From: an uncultured Clostridia bacterium
GTDB lineage: Bacteria > Bacillota > Clostridia > UBA1381
Assembly (NCBI GenBank): GCA_947626075.1
Contig: CANQQW010000010.1
Location: forward strand, 1-41,784
Length of the DNA stretch: 41,784 bases
Reading direction: 5' to 3'
The number at the start of each line of letters is the position of its first letter. Positions within the stretch are counted from its first letter, which is position 1. The notes under the pieces are model-generated. The model saw only the letters and a list, made by a program, of their open reading frames with translations. It did no database searches and was not told the origin of the DNA. Shown here piece after piece: positions 1-6,900 of this stretch. Made by a program: the position numbers and the translations under genes.

Positions 1-682
1 TACAAATACGCCCAACAGTGTAACCTGCATATTTATATCCCATAGTATAAGGGTTGCCAACACATACATAAGGTGTATCATCTATATTATCATACAAATG
101 ATTATTGTCATGTGTTAAATACAGTGCTCTTGTGATAAGTCTTGCTGCCTCTTCACGTGTGATAAACGTATTAGGTGCAATATTATCTGTGTCATCAAGA
201 TCAATTTCAAGAGCTATTGTATTTGTATCAGTTGTACCATTGATAATTTCATCGTAGTCGTCGAGGAGCGTTGCGATTTTTTTGTTGCTTGCATCGCTGC
301 CATCGCCGATAAGACCGAGTTCAAGCGCCTTATCAAGGTACGGCTGTGCCCATGACGCCCAGTGATTTGTCCAATACTGCGGATTTGTCGGATCGTCCGT
401 CGCGACTTGCCGGTAATCCGCGCCCTTAGGTGTTACGCTGCCCGGAGCGACGTACTCAACAATTGTCTTGACAAATTCTTCATGCGTCATTGCCTGACCG
501 GGGCGGAACGTGCCGTCCTCGTAGCCGGAGAACACGCCGCGCTCCGCCATTTTTGTAACGCTGTTATACGCCCAATGGTCGGGACCGATGTCGGTAAACT
601 GCGCGGCTTGCGCCGTTGCCGGCGCCGTTGCCGTTATCGCCGCTATTGCAAGCGATAAGATTTTTTTGATTCTTCTTTTCAT
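1..682 (-). CDS. S-layer homology (SLH) domain protein, N-terminal part, runs off the left edge
   Basis: An open frame of about 227 codons continues past the window start, so the C-terminus is unseen. It begins with a signal peptide (MKRRIKKIL, then an Ala-rich hydrophobic stretch ending TAQAAQ). A first SLH module follows (FTDIGPDHWAYNSVTKMAERGVF, with GYEDGTFRPGQAMTHEEF about 25 residues on), then a second divergent module with HWASWAQPYLDKALELGLI and ITREEAARLITRAL. SLH modules bind pyruvylated secondary cell-wall polymer, so this is probably a surface protein. The ATG at 682 is chosen because AAAGGA lies 12 bases upstream; an in-frame ATG at 703 is the alternative. The gene follows a structured leader with a terminator. 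GC content falls sharply in the distal coding part (1-240). Family call secure; function of the missing part unknown. Confidence 0.85.
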   Translation of the reverse strand, partial: MKRRIKKILSLAIAAITATAPATAQAAQFTDIGPDHWAYNSVTKMAERGVFSGYEDGTFRPGQAMTHEEFVKTIVEYVAPGSVTPKGADYRQVATDDPTNPQYWTNHWASWAQPYLDKALELGLIGDGSDASNKKIATLLDDYDEIINGTTDTNTIALEIDLDDTDNIAPNTFITREEAARLITRALYLTHDNNHLYDNIDDTPYVCVGNPYTMGYKYAGYTVGRIC

Positions 683-727
683 TGTGTAGAACCGTCCTTT
701 CATTTTGTTTTTTTGAGGATTTTGCGC

Positions 728-770
728 AAATAAAAATGCGTGACCTCACTTAACGCAAAGCCACGCACTA
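728..770 (-). terminator. Intrinsic terminator in the leader of the SLH gene
   Basis: On the minus strand a 31-base element at 737-767 folds into a continuous 13-bp hairpin with a five-base loop (GTTAA). It is followed directly by TTTTTATTT. Several pairs are G-U, so the reverse complement would fold poorly, which fixes the strand. It lies about 46 bases before the SLH start codon, so the gene would need read-through. Confidence 0.8.
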
Positions 771-916
771 AAAAACGCGGTCTTTGACATTAAATGTTGT
801 CACACATTTCTCCTCAATAAATCCAACAATAGTGGTAAAAAATAGTTGCCAAAGTTACCTACGCCTTTTTCATAGCGTAAGCACTATTATTGGAAATATT
901 AAAGAAATATGTGACA
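730..916 (-). ncRNA. Structured leader RNA or small RNA of about 187 nt, unknown family (riboswitch-like)
   Basis: Transcription from the promoter at 923-951 should begin near 915-917, exactly at the first base of a long helix. P1 pairs 903-915 with 799-811 (13 bp, one G-U). P2 pairs 882-893 with 823-834 (12 bp, one G-U). P3 pairs 875-881 with 858-864 (7 bp, one G-U) and has a 10-base loop. A 22-base single-stranded joiner (836-857) and an AT-rich internal loop separate the helices. The RNA ends in the terminator at 737-767. I compared it by eye with consensus motifs I remember for c-di-GMP-I/II, c-di-AMP, T-box, SAM, TPP, purine, THF and 6S RNAs and found no match. It may be a cis-regulator of the SLH gene or a free small RNA. 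Confidence 0.6.
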
Positions 917-922
917 TTGTGT

Positions 923-951
923 ATTGTATCACTTTTTGGGAAAATTGTAAA
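923..951 (-). promoter_or_regulatory. Sigma-A promoter for the leader RNA and SLH gene
   Basis: The -35 TTTACA (946-951) and -10 TACAAT (923-928) each match consensus at five of six bases, with a 17-bp spacer. The promoter sits between the smpB terminator and the structured leader, so it gives the leader its own transcription unit. Confidence 0.8.
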
Positions 952-973
952 GGGAGAAATTGAAAATGAGCGC

Positions 974-1005
974 AAAAAAACGGCTTGTGTGTGAGCCGTT
1001 TTTTT
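974..1005 (-). terminator. Terminator after smpB
   Basis: AACGGCT and AGCCGTT (979-985 and 994-1000) form a 7-bp stem with an 8-base loop, extended by flanking A and T runs. Because of the A and T runs it could act in both directions. It overlaps the smpB stop codon and closes the nadK-to-smpB operon. Confidence 0.85.
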
Positions 1006-1468
1006 AGTATCTGTTTCTGTTTTTTAACGCGCGGTCTATATTGCGCTTCGCGTCGCGTTTCGCCATGTCGGCGCGTTTATCGTAGAGTTTTTTACCCTTT
1101 GCCACGCCGAGCGCCACTTTGACGAGCGAGCCTTTTAGGTACACCGACAGCGGTATGAGCGCGTAACCGTCACGCTGCATTTGTCCGACAAGCTTCATTA
1201 TTTCACGTTTATGCAAAAGCAGCTTGCGGTCACGCATGGGGTCGCGGTTGAATATATTCCCCTTTTCAAACGGGCTTATGTTCATTTGCTTGATAAATAC
1301 CTCGCCGTCCTTTACGGACGCGTACGCGTCGGTAAGGTTTATCTTGCCCTGACGCGCCGATTTAACCTCGGTGCCGCTCAGTTCTATCCCCGCTTCCAGC
1401 GTTTCAAGTATAAAATATTCATGGCGCGCTTTTTTGTTCTGCGCGAGTGTCTTTATGTTGTCCGCCAT
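1004..1468 (-). CDS. smpB: SsrA-binding protein SmpB
   Basis: SmpB binds tmRNA and brings it to ribosomes stalled on broken mRNAs for trans-translation. The 154-residue length is normal. The N-terminus ([20 protein letters not shown]) and the segment [10 protein letters not shown] followed by [10 protein letters not shown] are family hallmarks of the OB-fold core. The basic tail ([22 protein letters not shown]) matches the C-terminal helix that enters the decoding centre. A clean AAAGGAGG lies 8 bases before the ATG. It is last in the nadK-argR-recN-thioesterase-smpB run and is followed at once by a terminator. The tmRNA gene often lies next to smpB, but no tmRNA-like 3' end (TTCGA plus CCA) is visible here. 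Confidence 0.97.
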   Translation of the reverse strand: MADNIKTLAQNKKARHEYFILETLEAGIELSGTEVKSARQGKINLTDAYASVKDGEVFIKQMNISPFEKGNIFNRDPMRDRKLLLHKREIMKLVGQMQRDGYALIPLSVYLKGSLVKVALGVAKGKKLYDKRADMAKRDAKRNIDRALKNRNRY

Positions 1469-1530
1469 GACAAGCCTCCTTTACGGCTATTCTGTCACAA
1501 TTGCCGTGTAAAATCAAATTAATACATACG

Positions 1531-2001
1531 TCAGGATTTCCGTTTATTGCGCGCCGTATACCTTTTTTCACCCTCGCGGTAAAGCTTCGTCTCGTAAGCG
1601 CTGTTTTCGTCGTACGCGACAGGAGGCACGCGCGCAGGTTTGCCGTCGCTGCCGACAGATACCATTGTGAAGAACGCGGTGAGCGCGATTTGTTTCCTGC
1701 CGTTTATCGCATCCTCCGATTCGACGGTGACAAAAACCTCCATAGACGAGCGTCCGGCGTAAATCACCTGCGACTTGCACGTCACAAGCTCGCCGACGTG
1801 TATCGGGAGCTTGAAATTAAGTTCCTCCACTCTCGCCGTCACGCAGTCCAGCCTCGCGTGTTTCTGTGCCGCAACACCGGCGGCGTTGTCCATGAGTTTC
1901 ATTATTTCGCCGCCGTGGACGTTTCCCGCGACGTTCGCCTGCATGGGCAGTACCACCTGTGCAAGCACGGAATACGATTCTTTCATCTGTTTAGGTTCCA
2001 T
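1531..2001 (-). CDS. Acyl-CoA thioesterase, hotdog fold (YciA/ACOT type)
   Basis: A 156-residue single hotdog domain. The segment VLPMQANVAGNVHGGEIMKLMDNAAG carries the conserved N-x-x-G-x-(V/I)-H-G-G pattern and the Asp of the hotdog helix, and LPIHVGELVTCKSQVIYAGRSSMEV matches the strand pair of YciA/BACH-type acyl-CoA thioesterases. These enzymes hydrolyse acyl-CoA to free acid and CoA; the chain length cannot be read from sequence. The ATG is preferred over an upstream in-frame TTG because GGGGAG lies 7 bases before it. The basic tail (RYTARNKRKS) is not conserved in the family. It lies 21 bases after recN and is co-transcribed. Confidence 0.88.
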   Translation of the reverse strand: MEPKQMKESYSVLAQVVLPMQANVAGNVHGGEIMKLMDNAAGVAAQKHARLDCVTARVEELNFKLPIHVGELVTCKSQVIYAGRSSMEVFVTVESEDAINGRKQIALTAFFTMVSVGSDGKPARVPPVAYDENSAYETKLYREGEKRYTARNKRKS

Positions 2002-2022
2002 TTTCTGTCTCCCCAATTTACG

Positions 2023-3690
2023 TTACCCGCGCGCGTTTTTCAGCATTTCCTTTGCGTGGTCAAGCGCCAGCGCGCTTACCTCGCCGCCGTCTATTATGCG
2101 CGCAAGCTCCTTTTCCCTGCCGAGCGCGTCAAGCTCGGTAAGCGTCGTGGACGCCATATCGCCGTCGGTGTCCTTTTGTATCAAATAGTGGTTATCCGCC
2201 GCCGCGGTGAGCTGCGGCAGGTGCGTGATACATATTACCTGTTTGCTCCGTCCTATCGCGGACAGCTTTCTTGCGATACTTACGGCGGTCTGTCCCGACA
2301 CGCCCGTGTCTATTTCGTCGAAAATGAGCGTGTCAACGCCGTCGGTATCGGCAAGTATTGACTTTATCGCAAGCATTACTCTTGATAATTCGCCGCCCGA
2401 CGCTATTTTTACGAGCGGCTTCAGCGGCTCGCCCGGGTTCGCGCTTATAAGAAACTCGGTTCTGTCAAGTCCGTTTTCGTAAAAATCCGCGCCGCTTTCT
2501 ATATTCACATGAAATCTTGCCTTTTCCATATTAAGCTCATGCAGTGCGTCCTCTATGCTTTTTTCAAGTACCGCCGCCGCGTCCTTACGGCGCTTTGACA
2601 GTACGTTGCCGCGTTTTTTAAGCTCGTCCGTAACGACTGCAAGACGTTCCTTTAACTCGTTTGTCCGCTCGTCGCTCAGTCTTATGTCGTTAAGCTCGTC
2701 CTCGGCTTTTTTTAAGTAGTCAAGTATTTCCTCTATGCTTGCGCCGTACTTGCGTTTTAGGCGCGAAATAAGGTCAAGCCGTTCCTCAATGTCGTTTAGC
2801 GTCTGCTCGTCAAACTCCACTCCGTCGCCAAACTCTTTAAGCTCGTGAGCTGTATCCTCTATCTGGTACATTACGTTTTGTAATGTTTCGTATATGGTTT
2901 TAAGCTGCGGATTAAGTCCGCTTATTTTAGCGAGCGCGTCCGCCGCTACGCTTATACCGTCATACGCCGACTGTTCCTCCTCGCCGCCGTATATGTTAGA
3001 GTACGCTTCCGCCGCGCTGTTCGTTATAAGCTCGGCGTTCGCGTAAATTTCACGCTGCTCTTTTAAAGCGTCCTCCTCGCCCTTTTCGAGCGACGCTTTT
3101 TTTATCTCGTTTACCTGATATTCAAGCAAATCTATCCTGCGCATTTTTTCCTGTTCGTCCATTTCAAGCGCGGCTATCTTTTTTTCTATGCCTTTTTTCT
3201 CGCTCAGCGTCTCTTTGTACGCGTCAATGTACTTTCCGTTATCCGCGTAAGCGTCCAAAAAAGCGGTATGCTTCGCGGGCGTAAGCAGCGCCTGATTGTC
3301 ATGCTGACCGTGTATGTTTATCAGCTCGTCGGAAATGTCGCGCAATATATTAAGCGTCACCGCCATACCGTTTACCCGCGCAACGCTTTTGCCGTCATTT
3401 GTAATATGACGCGTAATTATAACCTGTCCGTCCTCCGCGTCGATGTCGTTTTCGTGAAGTATATCCAGAACTTTCTTCGGCGCGTCGAATACAGCCTGTA
3501 CCACAGCCTTATCCGCTCCGTAACGGACAAGCTCCTTGTTCGCCCTGTTGCCAGAAATCATGTTTATAGAGTCTATTATTATTGATTTTCCCGCGCCGGT
3601 TTCACCCGTAAGCACGCTCATGCCGCCGCGCAGGTCAACGCTTAATTCGTCGATTACAGCAACATTTTTTATAGAAAGATGATTTAACAT
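2023..3690 (-). CDS. recN: DNA repair protein RecN
   Basis: RecN is an SMC-like ATPase that acts early at double-strand breaks. The 555 residues show Walker A GETGAGKS near residue 30 and the HGQHD motif near 127. A long coiled-coil middle (about 150-360) follows, rich in Glu/Lys heptads. The ABC signature SGGELSRVMLAI and Walker B TLIFDEIDTGVSG stand in the C-terminal third, followed by the ITHLPQ switch region. Length and order match full RecN. A GAGGAG site precedes the ATG. It follows argR by 11 bases, the standard Firmicutes order. I see no LexA box in the argR-recN gap, so any damage control would act at the operon promoter. Confidence 0.97.
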   Translation of the reverse strand: MLNHLSIKNVAVIDELSVDLRGGMSVLTGETGAGKSIIIDSINMISGNRANKELVRYGADKAVVQAVFDAPKKVLDILHENDIDAEDGQVIITRHITNDGKSVARVNGMAVTLNILRDISDELINIHGQHDNQALLTPAKHTAFLDAYADNGKYIDAYKETLSEKKGIEKKIAALEMDEQEKMRRIDLLEYQVNEIKKASLEKGEEDALKEQREIYANAELITNSAAEAYSNIYGGEEEQSAYDGISVAADALAKISGLNPQLKTIYETLQNVMYQIEDTAHELKEFGDGVEFDEQTLNDIEERLDLISRLKRKYGASIEEILDYLKKAEDELNDIRLSDERTNELKERLAVVTDELKKRGNVLSKRRKDAAAVLEKSIEDALHELNMEKARFHVNIESGADFYENGLDRTEFLISANPGEPLKPLVKIASGGELSRVMLAIKSILADTDGVDTLIFDEIDTGVSGQTAVSIARKLSAIGRSKQVICITHLPQLTAAADNHYLIQKDTDGDMASTTLTELDALGREKELARIIDGGEVSALALDHAKEMLKNARG

Positions 3691-3701
3691 TACTTCGCTC
3701 C

Positions 3702-4148
3702 TCAGTGAAATAATTTCCGAAGTTTTTCCGCTATCTGCGCCGATTTTTCCTCGGACGCGGTTATGATTAAAAGAGTGTCGTCGCCGGCTATGGAGCCGAG
3801 GAAGTCGCCGCGCATGGACGTGTCCACCGACGCGGCTACCGCCGACGCCATACCCGGATACGTCTTTATGACAACGTTATTCATCGAGTATTCGACGCTC
3901 CTTACCGTATCGGTAATCATGTTTATTCTTCTGTCGCGCTCTTTTGGTATATCGCTCGACGAGGAATACACGCTGCCGCCGTCCGGCAGAGGTATTTTAA
4001 CAAGTCCGAGTTCCTTTATATCTCTCGAAACCGTGGCTTGAGTAACATCGAAGCCGATTTTGTGAAGCTCCTCTATAAGCTGCTCATGCGTTCGTATATT
4101 CTGCTCCTGGATAATTTTGAGAATTTGTCCCTGCCTTTTATACTTCAT
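3702..4148 (-). CDS. argR: Arginine repressor ArgR/AhrC
   Basis: A 148-residue transcription regulator that binds ARG boxes when arginine is bound as co-repressor. The N-terminal winged helix contains THEQLIEELHKIGFDVTQ and the recognition segment ATVSRDIKELGLVK. The C-terminal domain carries the GDDTLLIIT strand that forms the arginine-binding trimer interface. GAGGAGG lies upstream of the ATG. It sits between nadK and recN, as in many Firmicutes, and no arginine biosynthesis genes are present in the window, so it must act in trans. Confidence 0.97.
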   Translation of the reverse strand: MKYKRQGQILKIIQEQNIRTHEQLIEELHKIGFDVTQATVSRDIKELGLVKIPLPDGGSVYSSSSDIPKERDRRINMITDTVRSVEYSMNNVVIKTYPGMASAVAASVDTSMRGDFLGSIAGDDTLLIITASEEKSAQIAEKLRKLFH

Positions 4149-4164
4149 AACGTAACCTCCTCGC

Positions 4165-5007
4165 CTATGACAGCTTTTTTATAAGCGTATCGTAAAAGGA
4201 TTGGTTTGTGATTTTTACAAGCTCGAAATCGTATTCCGACTCGGTTATAATAACCTCATCCGCGTCCTTTATATAGCCCTGCACGTCGCCGTCCGCCGTT
4301 ATAACCGCGTCGGTGCCGTAGCTGTCGTTGATTTTTATCTTTACAACCTTATCCGACGACAGTACCGCGCTGCGTACCGCAAGCGAATGCGCGCATATGG
4401 GCGTCGCGACAATCAGGCGCATGAGCGGATCTACCACAGGACCGCCCGCCGAAACGGAGTAGCCCGTCGAGCCGGTGGGTGTGGCGATTATAAGTCCGTC
4501 GGCTCTGTATCGGTTTACTTCCTCGCCGTCGGTTGACAGCTCGATACAGATAAGGTTCTCGTTTGTCGTTTTTGATACAACCACGTCGTTGAGGGCGTGA
4601 AAAGCGAACTGTACCTCGTTATTCTTTCTTATCTCGGTGCGGAGCATCATACGTTTTTCCGTTTTGAAATCATCGTTTAAAAATTTTTCAAGCGCCGCTT
4701 CCATGTCGTCCGTCTCAACCTCTGTCATAAAGCCTATCTTGCCGAGGTTTATTCCGAGAACGGGGATTTTGCGCTGCGCACACCGAGCCGCGCGCAGCAG
4801 TATTGTGCCGTCGCCGCCCAGTACTATAGCGTAGTCCGCTCTGTCGTATATCTCGGAAGGAGGAACGTAGTTTATATCCATACCGAGGACGCTGTAGCTG
4901 TCCTCCATGAAAATCTCCGCTCTGCCGCAGAGAAATTCAACGAGACGCTTTGTATTCAAAAGTCCGACGTCCTTACCGCTGTTCGGCATTACGGCAATTT
5001 TCTTCAT
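4165..5007 (-). CDS. nadK: NAD kinase
   Basis: Phosphorylates NAD to NADP using ATP or polyphosphate. Its 280 residues contain the GGDGT signature (VLGGDGTILLRAAR, near 84-97), the NLGKIGFMTE strand and the glycine-rich PTGSTGYSVSAGGPVVDP loop, which together form the NAD and ATP sites. The ATG has GGAGGTGG upstream. It is the first gene of its operon and lies just behind a near-consensus promoter. The following gene, argR, starts 17 bases after its stop. Confidence 0.97.
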   Translation of the reverse strand: MKKIAVMPNSGKDVGLLNTKRLVEFLCGRAEIFMEDSYSVLGMDINYVPPSEIYDRADYAIVLGGDGTILLRAARCAQRKIPVLGINLGKIGFMTEVETDDMEAALEKFLNDDFKTEKRMMLRTEIRKNNEVQFAFHALNDVVVSKTTNENLICIELSTDGEEVNRYRADGLIIATPTGSTGYSVSAGGPVVDPLMRLIVATPICAHSLAVRSAVLSSDKVVKIKINDSYGTDAVITADGDVQGYIKDADEVIITESEYDFELVKITNQSFYDTLIKKLS

Positions 5008-5041
5008 TTCGTTCCACCTCCGCGCATATCCTTATCGTTTT

Positions 5042-5070
5042 ATTATACACTATTTTTTTCCGCTTTTCAA
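5042..5070 (-). promoter_or_regulatory. Sigma-A promoter of the nadK-argR-recN operon
   Basis: TTGAAA (5065-5070) and TATAAT (5042-5047) are separated by 17 bp, about 35 bp before the nadK start codon. It is the only strong promoter I see for this five-gene run. Confidence 0.85.
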
Positions 5071-5168
5071 TAGATTTCGGGACTTTTGACGTTAATATTT
5101 TTAAATTTGCATTTTCTTTGTCTTTGTGTTAAAATTAGTTTTAAAAGTAATGGTAAGGAGTAAATGTT

Positions 5169-6203
5169 ATGGCGATTTCTTTCCGAGGAGCGAAAAATTA
5201 CAAAAAGCATAACGGGTCTCCCGAGTCGGCGGTGATACGTACGCCGATTGCGTCGCCTGTACATTTTTATCCGCTTACGCAAAAAAACGGGCTTTTGCTC
5301 ACGCCGACGGTCAGTGTCGGCGAAACGGTGCTTCGCGGTCAGAAATTGGCAGATCTCGACGTTTTCGCGGCGCTGCCGGTAATATCAAGCGTGTCGGGAA
5401 AAGTACTTTCCGTCACGGAAAATATGATTGCGGTGGAAAACGATATGCTGATGACCTCTCTTCCGTTAAATCCGGCCGGTAAAACGTACAATGAGCTTAC
5501 GATGCGTGAAATACTTTGGATTATGCGTGAAAGCGGTATATGCGACGCGCGTACCGCCGAGCCGGCGCACGTTCTTCTCGGCGAGGGCAAGACGCCGGAA
5601 TGTGTCATAGTATGCTGTTTCGACAGCGATCCTTATGTATCGTCGCCGCAAGCCGCCGCGCACGGCAGCGCGGAAAAAATACTTCACGGACTTGGGGCGG
5701 CGCTTCGCGTGGTCGGTATTAAAAAGGCTATTGTCGCGGTACTAAACGATACTAAAAAAACGTATTACGAGTTCAAGTACCGTTTGCGTTACAATACCGA
5801 TATAAGTTTGTACTGTCTTAAAGCGCGGTACCCGCAAAGCCGCGGCGATATACTTATAAAAACGCTCACGGGCAGGGCGGACACGAATGCGCTTATACTG
5901 TCGGCGGAAACGCTTATAAACATATCCGACGCGCTGAATTACGGCAAAAGAGTAACAGACAAAATCGTTACCGTATCGGGCGACGACATACTCCCTCCCG
6001 ACAATTTCAGAGTACCCGTGGGAGCGACGGTAAGGTCGCTCATAGAAAGCGCGGGATATTCCTCGCCGCAGGCGGTATTTGAGGGAGGCGTAATCAAGGG
6101 ACGTAAAATATCCGATTTAAACGCGCCCGTAAGCGCGTACACAAGCGCTTTAATTGCCTTTAACGACATTAAAAACATTCCAAAATACAGAAAGCTTATC
6201 TGA
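5169..6203 (+). CDS. RnfC-like protein without Fe-S domain
   Basis: This is the only clear plus-strand gene. Residues 28-82 resemble the RnfC N-terminal barrel-sandwich domain (PVHFYPLTQKNGLLLTPTVS, VGETVLRGQKLAD, SSVSGKV). Residues 108-255 resemble the complex I 51-kDa fold, where DSDPYVSS parallels the ECEPY region of RnfC and YPQSRGDILIKTLTG parallels its YP..(E)KQLIK.LTG stretch. Residues 262-320 look like an SLBB domain (VPVGATVRSLIESAG). The usual glycine-rich FMN loop (GLGGAGFPT-like) is replaced by CDARTAEPAH, and the C-terminal ferredoxin domain with its CxxCxxC motifs is absent. No other rnf genes are nearby. AAGGAG lies 8 bases before the ATG; a weak promoter (TTGCAT at 5107, TAAAAT at 5130) is possible. 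Family relation likely, electron-transfer function doubtful. Confidence 0.75.
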   Translation: MAISFRGAKNYKKHNGSPESAVIRTPIASPVHFYPLTQKNGLLLTPTVSVGETVLRGQKLADLDVFAALPVISSVSGKVLSVTENMIAVENDMLMTSLPLNPAGKTYNELTMREILWIMRESGICDARTAEPAHVLLGEGKTPECVIVCCFDSDPYVSSPQAAAHGSAEKILHGLGAALRVVGIKKAIVAVLNDTKKTYYEFKYRLRYNTDISLYCLKARYPQSRGDILIKTLTGRADTNALILSAETLINISDALNYGKRVTDKIVTVSGDDILPPDNFRVPVGATVRSLIESAGYSSPQAVFEGGVIKGRKISDLNAPVSAYTSALIAFNDIKNIPKYRKLI

Positions 6204-6227
6204 AATCAGATAAGCTTCTCTTTTTTT
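6192..6227 (+). terminator. Terminator between convergent genes, overlapping both stop codons
   Basis: A perfect 11-bp palindrome (AAGCTTATCTG, loop aaat, complement) at 6192-6217 is followed on the plus strand by CTCTTTTTTT. It includes the stop codons of both convergent genes. The minus-strand side lacks a clean T-run, so it acts mainly on the RnfC-like transcript. Confidence 0.85.
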
Positions 6228-6859
6228 ATAATCATTTTAAGCAGTTCATACGCGCAGTCCACAAAATTCCGTAATTCCTCCGGCTTGGTGTATATGTAGT
6301 CCCGCTTTTTTACCTGAGGATACTGCTCGTAATAATCGGCTATAAATTTAATCTGCTCCGTAAGCTGTCCTTTTTTGTAATACGGCAGGTAATCCTTTAC
6401 CTCGCCCGCGTTCCTGATTATGTCGTAAGCGGGGTGACCTTCGATATTGCGCAGAAATTCCACGTCTATATCGTTCCAGTCCTGCTTTATAACGCGGAGG
6501 AAATCTGGATTTTTCTCATATTCCGCGGCGTACTTTACCTTTGTCGGCATATACATTGTCACAGACCACATTATGTCGGTCATAAGATGCACATAGTAGC
6601 CGAGATAGAACCAGTAATCGTCATCACGTTTCCCCGTAAGGTACGTGCCGTAAAAGTCCTTGTAGCGGCAGTCGCGCTTCATTCCGCTCGGCGACCAGTG
6701 CGTCACGCGCGGCGGAGGTATAAACTCGCCCGGGCTGTCCTTTTCACCGTAGCCGCAGTCGGGCGCTACGCTGCCTATCATAAATTCTCTCCAATGACTT
6801 TTGTCAATGTCACCCATAAATTTTCTTGCCACCCGCAGGTGTACTCCCCAAGTTGCCAT
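6206..6859 (-). CDS. Zinc-dependent phospholipase C-like protein
   Basis: A 217-residue protein starting MATWGVHLRVARKFM, the typical opening of the zinc-dependent phospholipase C/S1-P1-like family often annotated in Clostridia. Conserved points include the early Trp/His pair, FMIGSVAPDCGYG (a metal-ligand Asp region), THWSP, and YLGYYVHLMTDIMW, a His-x-x-x-Asp helix that fits zinc binding. There is no signal peptide, so it is probably cytoplasmic. The substrate is unknown. The ATG chosen has GGAG 8 bases upstream; a longer reading would overlap the upstream gene. It ends in the shared terminator palindrome and follows the M42 trio. Confidence 0.75.
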   Translation of the reverse strand: MATWGVHLRVARKFMGDIDKSHWREFMIGSVAPDCGYGEKDSPGEFIPPPRVTHWSPSGMKRDCRYKDFYGTYLTGKRDDDYWFYLGYYVHLMTDIMWSVTMYMPTKVKYAAEYEKNPDFLRVIKQDWNDIDVEFLRNIEGHPAYDIIRNAGEVKDYLPYYKKGQLTEQIKFIADYYEQYPQVKKRDYIYTKPEELRNFVDCAYELLKMIIKKEKLI

Positions 6860-6900
6860 TATTATTCTCCGTTTCTCCGCCGCGAACGCGGCGTAATTTT

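Noticed and set aside
362-658. Plus-strand open frame opposite the SLH gene
   Set aside because: It is antisense to a gene with clear signal peptide and SLH motifs and is rich in Arg/Cys, typical of a shadow frame.
730-916. 6S RNA, tmRNA or a c-di-GMP riboswitch at the leader before the SLH gene
   Set aside because: The 5' end pairs with the middle, not with the 3' end, unlike 6S RNA; there is no tRNA-like TTCGA/CCA end for tmRNA; the c-di-GMP-I core is not present on the transcribed strand. ACGCAAAGCC resembles it only on the opposite strand, inside the terminator.
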